This document shows positions 17,472 through 27,547 of a stretch of DNA of 64,000 nucleotides, one piece after another (the first letter of the stretch is position 1; every line of letters begins with the position of its first letter). Under the pieces are notes generated by a model, which was not told where the DNA came from, did not search any database, and saw nothing but the letters and a program-made list of their open reading frames with translations. This DNA comes from Chitinophaga eiseniae (lineage in GTDB: Bacteria > Bacteroidota > Bacteroidia > Chitinophagales > Chitinophagaceae), in contig NZ_JABAHZ010000002.1 in assembly GCF_012641265.1 (NCBI RefSeq), positions 558,001 through 622,000 on the forward strand, written 5' to 3'. The position numbers and the translations under genes were made by a program.

Positions 17472-18947
17472 TTATAAGGCCATTGCCTGCAGCGAGTGGT
17501 CTTTGCTTTCCAGCTGTGAGCTACCCATGAGGAACTCATCTACTTTCCTGGCGCACTCACGACCTTCGCTGATAGCCCATACCACCAGTGATTGACCACG
17601 GCGCATATCGCCGGCAGCAAACACTTTAGGAATGGAGGTCAGGTAATCTTTTTCAGTAGCTTTTACGTTACCGCGTTCATCTTTTTCTACTTCCAGCTGA
17701 TCCAGTAACCCGGTGTGTTGAGGATGTAAGAAGCCCATAGCTAATAATGCCAGCTCGCAAGGTACATCTCTTTCAGATCCGGGTACTTCCGTGAATTTCG
17801 CTGGGCGGCCATCGGCGCTGGCGGTCCATTGCAGGTCTACCAGGCGTAAGGCTTTCAGGTGGCCATTGTCATCGCCGATAAAGGCTTTGGTGGCGATGGC
17901 CCATCTACGGTCTGCTCCTTCTTCATGAGAAGAAGAGGTTTTTAATACCATCGGGTAGGTAGGCCATGGCATGTATGGTGTACGCTCGCCCGGAGGTTTT
18001 GGTAATAATTCGAGTTGTGTAACGCTGGTAGCGCCGTGACGATTGCTGGTTCCTACGCAGTCGGAGCCAGTATCACCTCCACCAATTACTACTACGTTTT
18101 TACCGGTAGCCAGGATGTCTTTACCATCTACGGGCCTGTTGTTTACTCTTTTGTTCTGTTGTTTCAGGAAGTCCATGGCATAGTGAACGCCCTTCAGTTC
18201 CCGGCCTGGAATGTTCAGGTCGCGGGGAATGGTAGAGCCACCTGCCAGTACAATAGCGTTGTACTCTCTCAGGAGATCATTGGTACTAACGTTAACGCCT
18301 ACGTTGGCATTGCATTGGAATACCACTCCTTCTTCTTCCATCAGTTTCACGCGGCGTTCCACCACCCATTTTTCCAGTTTGAAATCGGGGATACCGTAGC
18401 GTAATAAGCCGCCGGGAGCATCATCTCTTTCAAATACGGTAACAGAGTGACCGGCATAGTTCAGCTGTGCAGCTGCTGCCAGTCCGGCGGGACCAGAGCC
18501 AATTACGGCTATTTTTTTGCCTGTGCGTACGCGAGGTGCTTTTGCCTGTACCAGGCCTTTATCGAAGGCAACTTCAATAATATGTTTTTCTATTTCCTCA
18601 ATGGCTACCGGTGGCTGGTTTATTCCCAGTACACAGGCACTTTCACAGGGCGCCGGACAGATACGTCCGGTAAACTCCGGGAAGTTATTGGTAGAAGTAA
18701 GAATATCGTAAGCATTTTGCCAGTCCTGACGGTATACAGCGTCATTGAATTCGGGTATCACGTTACCCAGCGGGCATCCGCTGTGGCAAAAAGGTACGCC
18801 GCAGTTCATACAACGAGCTGCTTGCTGGTTCAATTTATTTTCCGGGTAGCGATCTACAAATTCATTATAGTGTCCCACCCTTTCCCGGGGATCCGCTTTC
18901 CCGGGCAGCTCGCGTGTAAATTCCAGGAATCCTGTAGGTTTACCCAT
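17472..18947 (-). CDS. gltD: Glutamate synthase (NADPH) small subunit GltD
   Basis: A 491-residue GltD. The N-terminus carries the two-cluster ferredoxin-like Cys pattern: CMNCGVPFCHSGCP, then CPAPCESACVLG. It is followed by an FAD-binding Rossmann motif (GSGPAGLAAAAQL) and an NADPH-binding motif (GGGDTGSDCVGTS). It feeds NADPH electrons through FAD to the large subunit, which makes two glutamates from glutamine and 2-oxoglutarate. The ATG at 18947 is chosen because GGAGG lies at the right distance just upstream; an open ATG at 18977 would add 10 residues and is ignored. It sits 63 bases after gltB on the same strand and is clearly co-transcribed. Confidence 0.97.
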   Translation of the reverse strand: MGKPTGFLEFTRELPGKADPRERVGHYNEFVDRYPENKLNQQAARCMNCGVPFCHSGCPLGNVIPEFNDAVYRQDWQNAYDILTSTNNFPEFTGRICPAPCESACVLGINQPPVAIEEIEKHIIEVAFDKGLVQAKAPRVRTGKKIAVIGSGPAGLAAAAQLNYAGHSVTVFERDDAPGGLLRYGIPDFKLEKWVVERRVKLMEEEGVVFQCNANVGVNVSTNDLLREYNAIVLAGGSTIPRDLNIPGRELKGVHYAMDFLKQQNKRVNNRPVDGKDILATGKNVVVIGGGDTGSDCVGTSNRHGATSVTQLELLPKPPGERTPYMPWPTYPMVLKTSSSHEEGADRRWAIATKAFIGDDNGHLKALRLVDLQWTASADGRPAKFTEVPGSERDVPCELALLAMGFLHPQHTGLLDQLEVEKDERGNVKATEKDYLTSIPKVFAAGDMRRGQSLVVWAISEGRECARKVDEFLMGSSQLESKDHSLQAMAL

Positions 18948-19010
18948 AATTTTCCTCCACAAGTCCCTTACTTGCAAGGGATATTTTGATGATGAATGTT
19001 AAATTTAATC

Positions 19011-22000
19011 TCAGTGACCTACTTTCTGTCCCTGTATTTTAGCTGATTTCAATGCAGCCTTGTATTCTTTCGGGAATACTTTTACGAAGTGACGCAGTTG
19101 GTTTTCCCAATCTTTCAGGATAAACTTCGCTACGGTACTGTTCGTGTAGGCGTGGTGTTTAGTAATCAGGTCCTGGAGCTGTGCTACATCTTCCTGATCC
19201 AACGGATCGAGGTCGATCATATCCCGGTTGCACTGGTTAGCGAAAGTACCTTTCACGTCGTATACGTAGGCAATACCCCCGCTCATACCGGCGCCGAAGT
19301 TGCGACCTGTTTCGCCCAGGATCACTGCCCGGCCTCCTGTCATGTATTCGCAACCATGATCGCCCACTCCTTCTACCACTACAGTAGCGCCGGAGTTACG
19401 TACGCAGAAGCGTTCGCCTGCTTTACCGCGGATATAGGCTTCCCCGGAGGTAGCGCCATAGAAGCAAACGTTGCCTGCTATGATATTTTCTTCTGCCTTG
19501 AATCCGGCTTCGCTCTGCGGATACAGGATCAGCTTGGAGCCAGAGAGCCCTTTACCGAAGTAGTCGTTAGCCTCTCCTTCCAGTTCCAGCGTCAATCCTT
19601 TGGTTGCAAAGGCGCCGAAGCTCTGGCCTGCAGATCCGATGAATTTAAAGTGCAGGGTATCTTCCGGTAATCCCTCGCTCTTGTAGCGTTTGGAGATTTC
19701 GTTAGACAGGATGGTACCGATGGTACGATCTGTATTTTTTACCGGATATTGCTGGAATACCCTTGTTTTCTTTTCCAGTGCCGGCTGTGCTGCTTTCAGC
19801 AGTTGCCAGTCTATTACTTCACTGATACCATGATCTTGTTCTTCCTGTTTGTACAGGCCGGTTTCGGCGGTAGCAGCTTCGTTAAATAATATTGGAGAAA
19901 GATCCAGTTTCTGTGATTTCCAGTTGGTGATATTATCACGCACCTTCAGGCAGTCTACCTGTCCCACCATTTCATTGATGGTCCGGAAGCCTAGTTCAGC
20001 CATGATTTCGCGGAGTTCTTCCACGAGGTAGGTGAAGAGGTTTACCACGTGTTGAGGATCGCCGCTGAAGCGTTTGCGCAGCTCTGGATCCTGGGTAGCT
20101 ACCCCTACAGGGCAGGTATTCACGTGGCATTTACGCATCATGATACAACCTTCTACTACCAGGGCGGCAGTGGCAACGCCCCATTCTTCCGCACCCAGCA
20201 AGGTAGCGATGGCAATGTCGCGGCCGGTTTTCAGCTGGCCGTCTGTTTGCAATACTACGCGGCTGCGGAGTTTATTTTTTACCAGGGTTTGGTGTGTTTC
20301 TGCCAGACCAAGTTCCCATGGTAGCCCTGCGTGTTTGATAGAGCTGATCGGCGATGCACCGGTACCTCCATCGAAGCCGGATACCAGTACTACATCGGCA
20401 TGTGCTTTGGCCACACCGGCGGCAATGGTGCCTACTCCTGCCTTAGATACCAGTTTTACACTGATACGGGCGGCGCGGTTCGCATTTTTCAGGTCGTAGA
20501 TCAGCTGTGCCAGATCCTCGATAGAGTAAATATCGTGGTGAGGAGGCGGTGAAATGAGGCCCACACCTGGTGTAGAGTGCCTTACTTTCGCAATCCAGTC
20601 ATCCACTTTGTGGCCGGGCAGCTGTCCGCCTTCACCGGGTTTTGCACCCTGGGCCATTTTAATCTGTAATTCGTCGGCATTGGTCAGATAGTAGCTGGTT
20701 ACGCCAAAACGGGCGCTGGCCACCTGCTTGATAGCTGAGCGCATAGAGTCGCCGTTAGGCAACTGTTCATAGCGCAGCTCATCTTCCCCACCCTCTCCAG
20801 TATTGCTTTTTGCACCGATGCGGTTCATCGCAATAGCCAGCGTGGAGTGTGCTTCATGAGAAATAGAACCGAAGCTCATGGCTCCTGTAGCAAAGCGTTT
20901 GAAAATGCTTGCTGCCGGTTCTACTTCATCGATAGAAATAGAAGGGCGGGTAGGCTTGAACGAAAACAGGCTACGTAAAGTGGCGGCTTTTTCGCTCTGG
21001 TCATTTACCGCTTTAGAGTACTTTTTAAAGGCAGCATAATCGCCCATACGGGTGGCCAGCTGCAGGTAGTGAATAGTGGTCGGATTAAAGAGGTGGAATT
21101 CTCCTTTACGTTTCCACTGGTATACACCCCCTTCTGTTAAGCGCTGGATAGGTGTTTCCTTACGGCCATAGCCCATCCAGTGTTTTGCCAGTGTTTCACG
21201 GGCAATATCATCGAGGCCCAGACCCTGGATACGGGAAACAGCGCCGGTGAAGTATTTATCAACAGTTTGCTGATTGATACCCAGTATTTCAAAGATTTGT
21301 GCACCCTGGTATGACTGCAGGGTAGAGATACCCATCTTGGAGAATACTTTCAGGAGTCCATCGCATACTGCTTTGATGTAGTTCTTTTTCAGTTTATCAA
21401 CATCCAGTGCGGTATCCAGCTTGTTGTTCAGCTTCATATCGCGGATGGTGCTGAGTGCCAGGTATGGGTTGATGGCGGTTACGCCGAAGCCCAACAGGCA
21501 AGCAAAGTGGTGTACTTCCCATACGTCGCCGGCTTCCACGATCAGTCCAACCTGGCCACGATAACCCTTGCGGATCAGGTGATGGTGAACAGCGGATGCA
21601 GCCAGCAGCGATGGCATCGCAGCATGTTCTGAGTCGATGGCGCGATCGGAAAGGATGATTACTTCGAAACCATCTTCCACGGCATCTACTGCATAACGGC
21701 AAAGACGAGCCAATCCTTTTTCCAGGGAGCCGGGTTTACCGTCTGCCTTGAAATAGGTATGTAAAGTTTTGGCCTGGAAAAGACCGGTATCGATACTACG
21801 TATTTTTTCCAGTTCGTGGTTGTTGAGGATCGGGTGACGCAAAGCCAGGCTATGGCAGTGCAGCGGATCTTCGTTCAACAGATTACCGTTGTTACCCACA
21901 AAAGTAGCCAGCGACATTACCAGTCTTTCCCTGATAGGATCGATCGGTGGGTTGGTTACCTGGGCAAACAATTGTTTGAAATAGTTGCAAAGGTGTTGTG

Positions 22001-23540
22001 GCTGGTTGCTCAATACAGCGAGTGGGGTATCTGTACCCATAGAGCCAACAGGTTCTTTCCCGTCGATGGCCATAGGAGCAATGATCTGATCCAGGTCTTC
22101 TGTGCTGTAGCCAAATGCGCGCTGGTATTTGAAGATTTGCTCATGTTCCAGGTGGCTAAAGGTAACCCTTGGTTCAGGCAGTTCTTCCAGGCGGATCTTA
22201 TATTTATTCAGCCATTCGCCGTATGGTTGCTGGGAGCAGATTTGTTGCTTCAGCTCTTCGTCACCAATGATGCGGCCCTGTTCCATGTCTACGATAAACA
22301 TTTTGCCAGGTTGCAGGCGGCCTTTTTCTTTTACATTTTTAGGATCAATCGGTAATACACCGGCTTCAGAAGCCATGATCACGCGATCGTCTTTAGTTAC
22401 TACGAAGCGGCTGGGGCGTAAACCGTTACGATCCAGGGTAGCTCCGATAATTTTACCGTCAGTGAAGGAAATGGAGGCAGGACCATCCCAGGGCTCCATG
22501 AGAGAAGCGTGGTATTCATAGAACGCCTTCTTTTCTTCGCCCATGCTTTCATTACCGTCCCATGCTTCCGGAACCAGCATCATCATTACATGTGGCAGGG
22601 AGCGGCCGGTAAGGGTGAGCAGTTCTATTACATTGTCCAGGCAGGCAGAATCGGACTGGCCTTCTTCCACGATAGGAAGCAGCATTTCCATTTCTTCCGG
22701 GGTAAAATACTTGGACACAAAGTCCCTTTCTCCGGCGCGCAGCCAGTTGAGGTTACCTTTGAGTGTATTGATTTCACCGTTATGGGCAATATAGCGGTAA
22801 GGGTGCGCTAATCTCCAGCTAGGGAACGTATTGGTCGCAAACCGGGAGTGGATGAGGGCAAAGGCAGATACCATTTTCTCATCACTCAGGTCGGTATAAT
22901 AATGACGTACCTGGTAGGTCGTCAGCTGACCTTTATATACAATTGTTTTATACGAGAGAGACGCAATATAAAACAGCGACTTTTCTTTCGGTACGGTATT
23001 ACGCACTGTTTTAGACGCGTAATTGCGGAGCACAAATAATTTGCGCTCAAACATTTCAGGGTCACTGATATGATAAGGACAGGCAATAAATACCTGTTCA
23101 ATTTCCGGTTCTACAGAAAGGGCGGTCTCACCGATGCCATCCGGACGTACCGGTACTTTGCGATAGCCAAGAATTTCAAGGCCCAGTTTCTCTGCGCTGC
23201 GCTGGAGAATCTCACGACATTCCTCGCGCCAGCGTGGTTCTTTCGGAAAGAAGACCATGCCTACACCGTATTTTCCAAATTCCGGCAGGCGGATACCCAG
23301 TTTCAGGCATTCGTCGTACAGAAACTCATGTGGCATTTGAAACAGTATTCCTGCACCATCTCCTGTGTTTTGCTCACAACCGCAGGCTCCGCGGTGTTCC
23401 ATGTTTTCCAGCATGGTTAAAGCATCACGAATGATATGGTGAGATTTACGGCCTTTGATATGAGCTGTAAACCCTGTTCCGCAGGCATCATGTTCAAATT
23501 CCGGACGGTATAAACCTTGCGTTTGCTTCACTTCATCCAT
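19011..23540 (-). CDS. gltB: Glutamate synthase large subunit GltB
   Basis: A 1509-residue large subunit of the usual size. The first residues end at HDAC, so removal of a short propeptide would expose Cys20 as the N-terminal nucleophile of the class II glutaminase domain. The central and FMN-binding synthase domains follow, with GGTGASPISSIKHAGLPWE. The 3Fe-4S ligands are in CIMMRKCHVNTCPVG. The C-terminal GXGXG beta-helix begins near residue 1290. It makes glutamate, with ammonia channelled from glutamine, and works with ammonia assimilation by glutamine synthetase. It is the first gene of gltBD. Confidence 0.97.
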   Translation of the reverse strand: MDEVKQTQGLYRPEFEHDACGTGFTAHIKGRKSHHIIRDALTMLENMEHRGACGCEQNTGDGAGILFQMPHEFLYDECLKLGIRLPEFGKYGVGMVFFPKEPRWREECREILQRSAEKLGLEILGYRKVPVRPDGIGETALSVEPEIEQVFIACPYHISDPEMFERKLFVLRNYASKTVRNTVPKEKSLFYIASLSYKTIVYKGQLTTYQVRHYYTDLSDEKMVSAFALIHSRFATNTFPSWRLAHPYRYIAHNGEINTLKGNLNWLRAGERDFVSKYFTPEEMEMLLPIVEEGQSDSACLDNVIELLTLTGRSLPHVMMMLVPEAWDGNESMGEEKKAFYEYHASLMEPWDGPASISFTDGKIIGATLDRNGLRPSRFVVTKDDRVIMASEAGVLPIDPKNVKEKGRLQPGKMFIVDMEQGRIIGDEELKQQICSQQPYGEWLNKYKIRLEELPEPRVTFSHLEHEQIFKYQRAFGYSTEDLDQIIAPMAIDGKEPVGSMGTDTPLAVLSNQPQHLCNYFKQLFAQVTNPPIDPIRERLVMSLATFVGNNGNLLNEDPLHCHSLALRHPILNNHELEKIRSIDTGLFQAKTLHTYFKADGKPGSLEKGLARLCRYAVDAVEDGFEVIILSDRAIDSEHAAMPSLLAASAVHHHLIRKGYRGQVGLIVEAGDVWEVHHFACLLGFGVTAINPYLALSTIRDMKLNNKLDTALDVDKLKKNYIKAVCDGLLKVFSKMGISTLQSYQGAQIFEILGINQQTVDKYFTGAVSRIQGLGLDDIARETLAKHWMGYGRKETPIQRLTEGGVYQWKRKGEFHLFNPTTIHYLQLATRMGDYAAFKKYSKAVNDQSEKAATLRSLFSFKPTRPSISIDEVEPAASIFKRFATGAMSFGSISHEAHSTLAIAMNRIGAKSNTGEGGEDELRYEQLPNGDSMRSAIKQVASARFGVTSYYLTNADELQIKMAQGAKPGEGGQLPGHKVDDWIAKVRHSTPGVGLISPPPHHDIYSIEDLAQLIYDLKNANRAARISVKLVSKAGVGTIAAGVAKAHADVVLVSGFDGGTGASPISSIKHAGLPWELGLAETHQTLVKNKLRSRVVLQTDGQLKTGRDIAIATLLGAEEWGVATAALVVEGCIMMRKCHVNTCPVGVATQDPELRKRFSGDPQHVVNLFTYLVEELREIMAELGFRTINEMVGQVDCLKVRDNITNWKSQKLDLSPILFNEAATAETGLYKQEEQDHGISEVIDWQLLKAAQPALEKKTRVFQQYPVKNTDRTIGTILSNEISKRYKSEGLPEDTLHFKFIGSAGQSFGAFATKGLTLELEGEANDYFGKGLSGSKLILYPQSEAGFKAEENIIAGNVCFYGATSGEAYIRGKAGERFCVRNSGATVVVEGVGDHGCEYMTGGRAVILGETGRNFGAGMSGGIAYVYDVKGTFANQCNRDMIDLDPLDQEDVAQLQDLITKHHAYTNSTVAKFILKDWENQLRHFVKVFPKEYKAALKSAKIQGQKVGH

Positions 23541-23992
23541 TTGGTTTAGATTTTTTGCTTTGGCACACTCTCTCCCCTATGACTTGCGCCGTGGGTGATG
23601 GTGTACGATATAATTCGGGAACGGTTTAAAGATACTAAAGGAATGCGGTATTTTTTATAAAAACTTTTGTTAGACGAATAAAATTTAGAAAAAGATAAAA
23701 AGATACCAGTAATTGTTAGAATAATTGAAAAAAATGAAAGGCCGGCGGAGGCAAATTGGGCCGTTTTGAGGAGGAATCTACGAGCAGAGCCATGTGGTTA
23801 AATAGGCTATTACGAGATATAATATTTTTAAGACCATCGGCTGAGATATATTATTTTAATATCTCCTGTTTAATGATTTATTATTTAATCCGTTATTTAT
23901 ATACTCATTTTTGTTGATTATTGTTTATATAAATATTATATATGGATAATGTTTTAAATCATTTTTATAAGCAACAGTAGTAAAAAGAAAAA
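23541..23992. other. Non-coding stretch upstream of gltB
   Basis: About 450 AT-rich bases with no convincing gene. TATCTTTA on the minus strand (plus 23627-23634) is a one-mismatch -7 element that could start gltB about 90 bases upstream. A weak inverted repeat, GAGATAT with ATATCTC, lies at 23843-23865. I see no riboswitch, tRNA or mobile-element ends. Confidence 0.5.
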
Positions 23993-24027
23993 GCTGAGGG
24001 CCAACCAATATTTGGTTGGCCCTCAGC
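23993..24027 (-). terminator. Strong intrinsic terminator of the M57-lectin gene
   Basis: A perfect 16-bp stem (GCTGAGGGCCAACCAA and its complement) with a 3-base loop lies 25 bases after the stop. On the minus strand a T-rich run (TTTTTCTTTTT) follows. Confidence 0.92.
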
Positions 24028-24051
24028 CAGAAACGATTTATGATGAACAAG

Positions 24052-25701
24052 TTATAAACTGATCCACGGACCATAGCCATTGGCTTTTGTCCAGGTTCTT
24101 TGAATCAGGTTATCGCTAGGTCCTTTAACAAAGATATCCATCGACAGAGAATCAGGGGACGCTACAGCAGGTGCTGAATAAATACTGGCGCCAATAGACT
24201 GCCAACTTTTCCAGTTGTCGGCAACAAACCAATTGGTGGTAATAAGTTGGTGATTGTTTCCCAGGGCGAAAACATCTACATTGAAATTTCCTCTTGCAAC
24301 GGCTGCTGGTGCAGAATAGATCGTGCCTCCAAGGCTCTGCCACACGGTTCTGTCAGACTCTTTTGTCCATATTCCCTGTAAAAGGTGGTTGCCTGCATCC
24401 TGGGCGTACATTTCAATAGAATTGGCATACCGGGAAGCACTGGTGGCTGCTGAAGATACCGTTGTCGCAAAATTTTGCCATTCATGCCACCCCTCTCCTT
24501 CTACATAATACCTGGTTTGCAAAACGTTATTTGCACCTTTTACGAGTACGTTGATAAAATTAGCTCCTCTGGAGGCAGCATTGGGAGCTGAATAAAAGGT
24601 ACCACCAAGATCTGTCCATTGTTGGCTCCATCCTCCATTCGGCGTCCAGGTTTTAAAGATCAGGTTATTGTTGGCTCCTCTTGCGAAAACAGCAATATTG
24701 TTTTCATCACGGGAAGTTGCAGACGGGTCTGAGGTAAGCGTTCCGCCAAGATCTGTCCAGGCAGACCAGCCAGTAGCAGGTGTGTATACTTTCTCCAACA
24801 ACGTATTGTTCTTACTTCTTACAAATAAGTACAGTTCTTTGGTTCCTTTCCTATACGTAGCAGTAGGAACATTGAAAATACCAGTTAAATTATTGTAGAA
24901 GTAATTTAGTGCAATAACATCATTTGGATTAAACGGATGATCTTCATTATTCAGGCAGCCGGACATCCAGCTGAAAGCCGCTCCGCTGGTAGGCGTTCCA
25001 TCAATTTTGATGAGATCAGCCTGGGCATCACCTGCTTTAGCTATCTGTTTATAGGTGCAGTGGTAAAGATCATCTGTATAGGTAGTATGTCTTAATCCAA
25101 TAGCATGAGCAATTTCATGGGCAATCAATGTAGCCAGCTTTTTTTCATCCAGGCTTCTTCCCAATGCAGTTACATCAAGGGTTATCGGACTGGAAGGATT
25201 TTTGGCAACAGCAGGATAAGCTGGAGTTAAGGCTTGCATGCCATCACCCAGTTTACCATCTTTAATTTCAATATCTGCATCTGAAGTATTGGCTACTTTT
25301 TTTAAGGTAATACTTAGACTAAGCGCGTTAAACCTGGCAATGGCAATATCTGCTGCATTGGAATAGGCAGCAGGTAAACCAGCTACAGACACATTGATTG
25401 TACGTGGTAGTGCTGTCAGTGTATATGACAGCTTGTATTGGTCGGCCTCAGCGATAGACAAAACAGTATAGCCTTGTTTACTTTCAAGATCTTTTTCGGT
25501 TAAAAAAAGATCTCCCTCTACTACATACCCTCCATTAAGTTTTTTTGCATTTAGCGTATCAAAACCCAACGCGTTGATTTTACTGATAGTGGAAGTGGAT
25601 ATTTTTTTGTCATCTTCCGGGTTAGTTGGGGTCTTAACACAGGCAGATAGGAAAATAGCACCTGCCGCGACGCAGGCGAGAAATTTAGTGCGTGAATTCA
25701 T
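24052..25701 (-). CDS. Lipoprotein metalloprotease with C-terminal lectin-like propeller
   Basis: A 549-residue two-part protein. The lipobox FLSAC makes Cys21 the lipidated residue. The zinc site HEIAHAIGLRH (His195, Glu196, His199, His205) marks a metzincin of the M57 or M10 type; the HEIAHAIGLRHT form fits the M57 'HEIGH-like' group. From about residue 275 to the end lie six imperfect repeats of about 45 residues, each with a Trp-x-x-Trp-like start followed by a LGGT-type turn and a central VxxFxxGxxN strand. These resemble the PLL/PHL fucose-binding propellers of Photorhabdus, and suggest sugar targeting. It is probably surface- or outer-membrane-anchored. It is monocistronic with a strong terminator. 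The substrate is unknown. Confidence 0.88.
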   Translation of the reverse strand: MNSRTKFLACVAAGAIFLSACVKTPTNPEDDKKISTSTISKINALGFDTLNAKKLNGGYVVEGDLFLTEKDLESKQGYTVLSIAEADQYKLSYTLTALPRTINVSVAGLPAAYSNAADIAIARFNALSLSITLKKVANTSDADIEIKDGKLGDGMQALTPAYPAVAKNPSSPITLDVTALGRSLDEKKLATLIAHEIAHAIGLRHTTYTDDLYHCTYKQIAKAGDAQADLIKIDGTPTSGAAFSWMSGCLNNEDHPFNPNDVIALNYFYNNLTGIFNVPTATYRKGTKELYLFVRSKNNTLLEKVYTPATGWSAWTDLGGTLTSDPSATSRDENNIAVFARGANNNLIFKTWTPNGGWSQQWTDLGGTFYSAPNAASRGANFINVLVKGANNVLQTRYYVEGEGWHEWQNFATTVSSAATSASRYANSIEMYAQDAGNHLLQGIWTKESDRTVWQSLGGTIYSAPAAVARGNFNVDVFALGNNHQLITTNWFVADNWKSWQSIGASIYSAPAVASPDSLSMDIFVKGPSDNLIQRTWTKANGYGPWISL

Positions 25702-25876
25702 AGTTGAGATTTTTTGACAATCAATATGTTACAGTATAAGTGTTAGTATAGGAAACAATTACTGATCGGGTGATAACAATTTTATCAAAAGTAGCCAAAA
25801 AACGCGTACAAAAAAAAAGATATACGATTTAAACATCAACTTATCTACCTGCTTCTGCAAATGTGGTTGGATGACG

Positions 25877-25913
25877 ATTTGCCTGGGCACGGGGTTAAAG
25901 CGCCCAGGCAAAT
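25877..25913 (-). terminator. Hairpin after the GHL10-like gene
   Basis: A perfect 12-bp stem (ATTTGCCTGGGC / GCCCAGGCAAAT) with a 13-base loop starts five bases after the stop codon on the minus strand. There is no clear T-run, so it may be an RNA-stabilising hairpin. Confidence 0.6.
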
Positions 25914-25917
25914 GTGA

Positions 25918-27459
25918 TTACGGCTCAAACAGGAAAGCGGTCTTCCCATTCTTTACCTGTACCCGTAAAGGTTCGCCCAACAGGCTCTCATTCTGCATCC
26001 TGTCGAGGGCAGTCACCACATAAGTATATGATTTCCCTTTTACATAGGTAAGATCTTTATATACCGGGTCGGGCATTTGGCCCAGGATAGCCAGAATTTT
26101 CGTGGGGTCGGTAACGTTAATTGGTTCATTTTGCTCAAAACGATATAGCACGTATTGTTTGGAGCGACCGGTGGTATCTTCATCCGTCCAATGTATTTCC
26201 AGTCCGCCACTGCGCTCAATGGCATCTGCAAAATAAGGCGCATCCGGGGTTTCTTTTGGCAGCCAGGGCATAATAGGACGCAATGCCGGGTATCTGTAAA
26301 CACCTCTGCGCAGTGCATCTTCAATGCCGAGAGGATTGCCCCTGAAAGAAGCCGCGCTATAAAAAATACTTCCCTGTACGGTATTGAGCGTTCTGGCTTC
26401 TTCTATCTGGGCAGGTATTTCATTGGGATTTTTCCAGGCAGCATTGCTGTTGATGCGATATACGCCGTGACCGATGTACACCTGCCTGCCATAGCCATGC
26501 TGGCTCCACCAGTTGAGTAATATTTCATAATCCGCCAGCCGGTGGCCACGCTCCCAGTAAATTTGAGGAGCTACATAATCGATCCAGCCCTTCTTCAGCC
26601 ATTTAAGGATATCAGCATATAAATCGTCGTAGTTGGTTTGACCGCCTTTGGTGTAGGAACCTTCAGGGTCTTTGTCTTTGTTACGCCAAACACCAAACGG
26701 GCTAACGCCAAATTTTACCCAGGGCTTTTCTGCCTTAATGGCAACACTCAGCATTTGTATGATAGCGTCTACATTGGCCCTGCGCCAATCGTCCTTCATC
26801 ATATTGCCACCATATTGGCGATAGGAGTTGTTATCGGGAAATTCTTTTCCCGGAACACGATAAGGATAGAAGTAATCATCGAAGTGTACGGCATCAATAT
26901 CATAGCGTTTCACCACATCACGGATAACTGCCGTTACATAGTCCCGCACCTCCGGGATACCCGGATCGAAATATTTTTTATTGTCGTAGGTCAGGAACCA
27001 TTGGGGATGAAGCCGGGTAACATGGTTGGGTGCCACGCTGCTGCGGCTTACATTGAATACTGCACGATAGGGATTAAACCAGGCGTGGAACTCCATGCCC
27101 CGTTTATGCGTTTCTTCTACCATGAACTGCAAGGGATCATAATATGGATTGGGCGCCTGTCCCTGAACACCGGTGAGGTATTCCGACCAGGGTTCGTAAG
27201 GAGAAGCATAAAAGGCATCGGTAGCGGGACGAACCTGCACTACTACTGCATTCATACCATTGCGTTGTTGCTGATCCAGTATGGCAATGAATTCCTGTTT
27301 TTGTTGTTCTGTACTTAAGCCACGCCGGGAGGGCCAGTCAATATTTTCAACAGTGGCGATCCAAACTGCCCTTAATTCCCGCTTGGGAGGCAATTGCGCC
27401 CATGCCTGTTGCATCAGGACTACACACAAAATAGTCCCTGCTATAAATTGCTTCAACAT
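25918..27459 (-). CDS. Secreted family 10 glycosylhydrolase-like protein (GHL10)
   Basis: A 513-residue protein with a Sec signal ending near QQAWAQ. The mature part begins with RELRAVWIATVENIDWPS, the hallmark of GHL10 (DUF187). The (beta/alpha)8 core contains conserved segments such as FHAWFNPYRAVFN, HFDDYFYPYRVPG and YVAPQIYWERGH. It is followed by a C-terminal fibronectin-III-like domain from about residue 415. The family is thought to cleave peptidoglycan-derived or other polysaccharides, and members have been implicated in cell-wall sugar metabolism; the exact substrate is unknown. The ATG at 27459 is preferred over an upstream one 12 codons earlier because it gives a normal signal peptide. 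Confidence 0.88.
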   Translation of the reverse strand: MLKQFIAGTILCVVLMQQAWAQLPPKRELRAVWIATVENIDWPSRRGLSTEQQKQEFIAILDQQQRNGMNAVVVQVRPATDAFYASPYEPWSEYLTGVQGQAPNPYYDPLQFMVEETHKRGMEFHAWFNPYRAVFNVSRSSVAPNHVTRLHPQWFLTYDNKKYFDPGIPEVRDYVTAVIRDVVKRYDIDAVHFDDYFYPYRVPGKEFPDNNSYRQYGGNMMKDDWRRANVDAIIQMLSVAIKAEKPWVKFGVSPFGVWRNKDKDPEGSYTKGGQTNYDDLYADILKWLKKGWIDYVAPQIYWERGHRLADYEILLNWWSQHGYGRQVYIGHGVYRINSNAAWKNPNEIPAQIEEARTLNTVQGSIFYSAASFRGNPLGIEDALRRGVYRYPALRPIMPWLPKETPDAPYFADAIERSGGLEIHWTDEDTTGRSKQYVLYRFEQNEPINVTDPTKILAILGQMPDPVYKDLTYVKGKSYTYVVTALDRMQNESLLGEPLRVQVKNGKTAFLFEP

Positions 27460-27547
27460 CTGCCTTGCTTTTAACCTAAGATGCGAAAATAGCAAAAAGA
27501 GCGCCTGTTATAATATAAATATGTGATTCTTATGAAGATAGCGTTAC

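Noticed and set aside
23541..23992. Possible small RNA or tRNA in the gap upstream of gltB
   Set aside because: No cloverleaf, conserved T-loop or strong structure was seen; only a weak AT-rich inverted repeat.
26638..27318. 226-residue plus-strand frame
   Set aside because: Antisense shadow of the GHL10 gene, without domain features.
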